In this document: piece by piece, positions 61,539 through 64,000 of the stretch
Layout of the letters: each line of letters begins with the position of its first letter
Position numbering within the stretch: position 1 is the stretch's first letter
From: Glycomyces artemisiae
Lineage (GTDB): Bacteria; Actinomycetota; Actinomycetes; Mycobacteriales; Micromonosporaceae
Length of the DNA: 64,000 nt
Reading direction: 5' to 3'
Assembly (NCBI RefSeq): GCF_003002955.1
Contig: NZ_PVTJ01000015.1
Location: 37,528-101,527, forward strand
Translations under genes and position numbers: made by a program
Notes under the pieces: generated by a model
The model's input: the letters and a program-made list of their open reading frames with translations, nothing else
What the model was told of the DNA's origin: nothing
Database searches by the model: none

Positions 61539-62036
61539 TCACCGTGACCTCGTCGAGACCGCCACCGCGCCCACGAGCGCCGCCAGCAGGAGCAGCGACA
61601 GGACCTCGAACGGCAGCACCCACTCCGAGAACACCGCCTCCCCCATCGCGGCCGCGTCCCCAGCACCGTTCGCGTCCAGGTCGGCCTTCGACCACCCGAA
61701 CGCACCCGTGACGGCCGCCGCCAGCGCCAGCCCCACCCCGCCCGCGACCGCGGCCCCGGGCCAGCGCGCCCGATCGAGGTCCTCGGACGGGTCGGTCGGG
61801 GCCTTCGTCAGCATCGTCGCGAACAGCAGCAGCACCACGATCGCGCCGACGTACACGAGGACGAGCACCCACGCGAGGAACTCCGCGGCGAGCACGAGCG
61901 CGGCCCCGGCGATCCCGGCGAACGCGACGGCGAGCCACAGCCCGGCCCGCACGATCCGGTCGGTGGCGACCACGGCGAGCCCGGCGCCGAGCGCGAGGGC
62001 CCCGAACGCGGCGAGCAGCACGTCGGCGAGCGTCAC
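61539..62036 (-). CDS. nuoJ: NADH-quinone oxidoreductase subunit J
   Basis: A 165-aa membrane protein with about five helices. [20 protein letters not shown] and [13 protein letters not shown] are the NuoJ signature. It belongs to the membrane arm of complex I. It is shorter than many actinobacterial NuoJ proteins. GTG 62036 overlaps the nuoI stop (GTGA, 62033-62036). No nuoK follows; the next gene is DUF885. Confidence 0.9.
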   Translation of the reverse strand: MTLADVLLAAFGALALGAGLAVVATDRIVRAGLWLAVAFAGIAGAALVLAAEFLAWVLVLVYVGAIVVLLLFATMLTKAPTDPSEDLDRARWPGAAVAGGVGLALAAAVTGAFGWSKADLDANGAGDAAAMGEAVFSEWVLPFEVLSLLLLAALVGAVAVSTRSR

Positions 62037-62494
62037 GCGCCCTCCTCCCCGCGCGGCGCGAGGGGCGCGTTCGCGAGCCACTCCCCCAGGTGCTCCTTGT
62101 CGTGGAGCAGGTCGCGGATGTCGCCTTCGGCGTACGCGAAGTCGGGGGCCCAGAAGAGGGCGTCGAAGGGGCACACGTCGACGCAGATCCCGCAGTACAT
62201 GCACAGCGAGAAGTCGATGTCGAAGCGGTCGAGGACGTTCACCTGGCGCGGCCGGGCCGCGCCTTCGACCTCGACGGTCTCCTTGTGGGAGTCGATGTAG
62301 ATGCACCAGTCGGGGCATTCGCGGGCGCACAGCATGCAGGAGGTGCAGTTGCCTTCGTGGAGGGCGATGACGCCGCGGGTGCGTTCGGGCAGTTCGGGTT
62401 CGCGCTCGGGGTACTGGCGGGTGACGGCGCGGCGCGTCGCTGTGCGCGCGGTCGCGGCGAGACCGCCGACCAGACCGCTCCCGGGAAGCCTCAT
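62033..62494 (-). CDS. nuoI: NADH-quinone oxidoreductase subunit I
   Basis: A 153-aa iron-sulfur protein of the complex I peripheral arm. Two 4Fe-4S motifs are intact: [12 protein letters not shown] and [16 protein letters not shown]. The N-terminus ([20 protein letters not shown]) is the expected amphipathic region. It transfers electrons between clusters N6a and N6b toward the quinone. ATG 62494 is used. Genes for A-H do not precede it: the upstream gene is divergent and unrelated. The pair therefore looks like an isolated piece or a second partial complex I set. Confidence 0.93.
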   Translation of the reverse strand: MRLPGSGLVGGLAATARTATRRAVTRQYPEREPELPERTRGVIALHEGNCTSCMLCARECPDWCIYIDSHKETVEVEGAARPRQVNVLDRFDIDFSLCMYCGICVDVCPFDALFWAPDFAYAEGDIRDLLHDKEHLGEWLANAPLAPRGEEGA

Positions 62495-62687
62495 GTCCTC
62501 ATCGTGGCAGACGGCACCGATGTTTTCCAGACCCGCGGGCCCGGCGTTGTCCGATTCCCGACTCTCCGCACGCGTTCCCGTTTTCCACAGAACCGCCTTG
62601 GACCGCGCATTCGAGCCATTACCGTGAGCACTTGACACGTCACATGGAGCCGGGGCGACCCGGCACCGTCCGAGGAGGAACCGTGCC

Positions 62688-63164
62688 ATGCGAATGACGA
62701 AGCCCGTCCGCGGGACGCTCGCCGCGCTGGCGCTCAGCGCCGCGATCCTGCTGACCACCGCCGCCCCCGCGAACGCGGCCATCATGGTCACGCTCACGCA
62801 GACCACGGGCGTGCAGGGGACCCAGGTCGGGGTCCTGGCCTCCAACTGCAACGACAACGCGACCGGCGACATCGAGGGCGTCGACGTGAGCTTCGCGCTG
62901 GTGAAGAACAACAACAACGCGACCGGCACGTTCACCGTCACGGAGGCGATGAAGCCGAAGACGTACACGGTGAAGGTGACCTGCGGCGGGGACACGGCAT
63001 CGGCGAACTTCACGGTGACGTCGGGCGCGGCGCCCGCGACGGGCGGCGGCGGCGCCGCCTCGGACACGGCCACGATCGTCCTGTGGTCGGGCGCGGCGCT
63101 GGTGCTCGCGGCGGCCGCGGGCATGTGGCTGCTGAAGCGCCGCAGCGGCGTCACGGCCGCCTAA
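62688..63164 (+). CDS. Cell-surface protein with a sortase-type sorting signal (158 aa)
   Basis: A signal peptide (about 1-30, AAPANA), a small beta domain of about 80 residues with two cysteines (54 and 99) that probably form a disulphide, then a C-terminal sorting signal: APATG (115-119), a helix (about 127-148) and KRR (150-152). The domain looks Ig-like ([34 protein letters not shown]). The next gene is a class F sortase starting directly after this stop. ATG 62688 has GAGGAGG 9 bases upstream; GTG 62683 is an alternative. It is probably the main or only dedicated substrate of that sortase. Confidence 0.75.
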   Translation: MRMTKPVRGTLAALALSAAILLTTAAPANAAIMVTLTQTTGVQGTQVGVLASNCNDNATGDIEGVDVSFALVKNNNNATGTFTVTEAMKPKTYTVKVTCGGDTASANFTVTSGAAPATGGGGAASDTATIVLWSGAALVLAAAAGMWLLKRRSGVTAA

Positions 63165-63908
63165 ATGGACACGGCGCCCCCAGAGGCCGACGAACGACCT
63201 GCACACCGGCCGGAACCCGCGTTCCGGCCGGTGGCCGCTGTCGTGCTCTCGATCGTCCTCGCCGGGGGCCTGGGCCTGATGCTCGGGAGCGTCGTGCCGG
63301 TGCCGTCGCTGCGCTGGCCGGAGTTCCACTCCCCCTTCAATGACGACCCGTTCGCGGTGGCCGACCCGGCGGGCGGCGACTGGCTGGACCGCTCGGAGCC
63401 CACGCGCGTGGACATCGACCGCCTCGACGTGCACGCCCCCTTGACGGCCCTGGGCCTGGACTACCGCGGGAACTTCGAGGTCCCGGCGATGTGGCGCCCG
63501 CAGGACGCGGGCTGGTTCGAGCCGGGCCCGACGCCAGGCGAGTTCGGGCCGACGGTGCTCATGGGCCACGTGGACACGAAGAAGGGCCCGGCGGTGTTCT
63601 TCGCGGTGAAGCGCCTCAAGGAGGGCGACGAGATCGAGGTGACCCGCGCCGACGGGATCATCGTGGTCTACGAGGTCGCCGATGTGGAGTCGTACTCCAA
63701 GCAGCGCCTCCCCTACGAGGACGTCTTCGGCGTCGCCCCGAAGCCCGTGCTCCGCCTCATCACCTGCGGCGGCGAGTTCGACCGCGAGGCGGGCGACTAC
63801 ACGGAGAACATCGTGGTCTTCGCCGACTACGCGGGCCGCCGCGAGGCCACGGAGAAGGACCTCGCCCGCCCCCTGAACGGCAGGGACGACTTCAAGGACC
63901 GGGACTAG
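63165..63908 (+). CDS. Class F sortase
   Basis: A 247-aa sortase that cuts a C-terminal signal and joins the protein to cell-wall peptidoglycan. One N-terminal membrane helix (about 22-42) precedes the catalytic domain: His135 (VLMGHVDTKKGPAVFF), Cys201 (RLITCGGEFDR) and Arg207. Class F is common in actinobacteria. ATG 63165 directly follows the stop of the substrate gene, so the two are co-transcribed. The stop TAG (63906-63908) sits right at the start of IS-like sequence, so the last few residues might have been altered by the insertion. Confidence 0.9.
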   Translation: MDTAPPEADERPAHRPEPAFRPVAAVVLSIVLAGGLGLMLGSVVPVPSLRWPEFHSPFNDDPFAVADPAGGDWLDRSEPTRVDIDRLDVHAPLTALGLDYRGNFEVPAMWRPQDAGWFEPGPTPGEFGPTVLMGHVDTKKGPAVFFAVKRLKEGDEIEVTRADGIIVVYEVADVESYSKQRLPYEDVFGVAPKPVLRLITCGGEFDREAGDYTENIVVFADYAGRREATEKDLARPLNGRDDFKDRD

Positions 63909-63915
63909 GTCGTGT

Positions 63916-64000
63916 TTACGAAGTCGGTTTCCAGTCGAGGATGATCGCGACTTGGATGGTGGCCTGGTATCGGACGGCGAGTTTGTCGAACCTTGTCGAG
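63916..64000 (-). mobile_element. IS5-type transposase, C-terminal end, cut by the window edge
   Basis: Reading leftward from the edge, the last residues are STRFDKLAVRYQATIQVAII followed by LDWKPTS and a TAA stop (63916-63918). That is the usual C-terminus of IS5-family (IS4811-like) transposases in actinomycetes. The terminal sequence GTCGTGTTTACGAAG (63909-63923) would be the end of the element. The stop of the sortase gene forms a CTAG just before it, which may be the target site. The rest of the element lies outside the window. Confidence 0.8.

Noticed and set aside
1..64000. A CRISPR array
   Set aside because: No regularly spaced direct repeats were seen; repetitive-looking GC-rich tracts are coding or terminator hairpins.

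Overview
The window is GC-rich, densely packed DNA from an actinomycete. The evidence is a GTP-dependent PEP carboxykinase, the first two genes of a conservon, many GTG starts and several apparently leaderless genes, actinobacterial operator types (Nur-like, CebR-like, CsoR-like), a class F sortase, a mycobacterial-type protein O-mannosyltransferase and an AA10 polysaccharide monooxygenase with a CBM2. A Glycomycetaceae or Micromonosporaceae member would fit, but the genus cannot be proved from this sequence. Both edges cut genes: a conservon histidine kinase on the left and an IS5-type transposase on the right.

Layout. 0-9 kb: conservon remnant (kinase plus Roadblock protein), ctaD, pncA behind a striking nested palindrome, an ECF sigma factor coupled to a membrane protein, the prenyl transferase uppS, pckG with a long repeat-rich upstream region, and a 38-residue membrane protein. 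9-14.4 kb: a leftward operon with an 88-aa helical protein, a 265-aa protein, a 955-aa FtsK/SpoIIIE-type ATPase, a 224-aa membrane protein and perhaps a 184-aa protein. This is the best candidate for an undescribed machine. 14.5-17.3 kb: phoH and two tandem secreted transglycosylase-like paralogues separated by very strong hairpins. 17-27.3 kb: a DUF998 membrane protein, a DUF255 protein, a heterodimeric ABC exporter in which each half lacks different ATPase motifs, an alpha/beta hydrolase, a CopB-type ATPase with a CsoR-like operator, and a DUF4383 protein. 27.3-32.5 kb: a looser stretch ending at tRNA-Ala, with a twice-frameshifted SGNH hydrolase, a TetR regulator, an epimerase-like protein, a lipoprotein and gene debris; it is a possible island. 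32.5-44 kb: pmt, a class A PBP, metG, tatD, copCD and a DsbA-like protein. 44-47 kb: a complete nikMNQO/cbiMNQO nickel or cobalt importer behind a near-perfect Nur box. 47-52.5 kb: a Bcp peroxiredoxin, an OmpR-type two-component system, and a divergent MocR/EamA pair whose start codons overlap. 52.5-64 kb: two secreted proteins of unknown role, tRNA-Leu, rph-rdgB, a second Bcp, the LPMO with a CebR-like operator, a CHAD protein, DUF885, an isolated nuoI-nuoJ pair, and a sortase with its likely substrate.

How they fit together. Several genes serve the cell envelope: uppS (lipid carrier), the class A PBP, the transglycosylase-like pair, Pmt and the sortase pair. Metal handling recurs: CopB and CopCD for copper, the Nur-type nickel operon, and the copper enzymes CtaD and LPMO. 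Convergent gene pairs are almost all separated by perfect GC-rich hairpins, usually with tetraloops, that probably terminate transcription in both directions.
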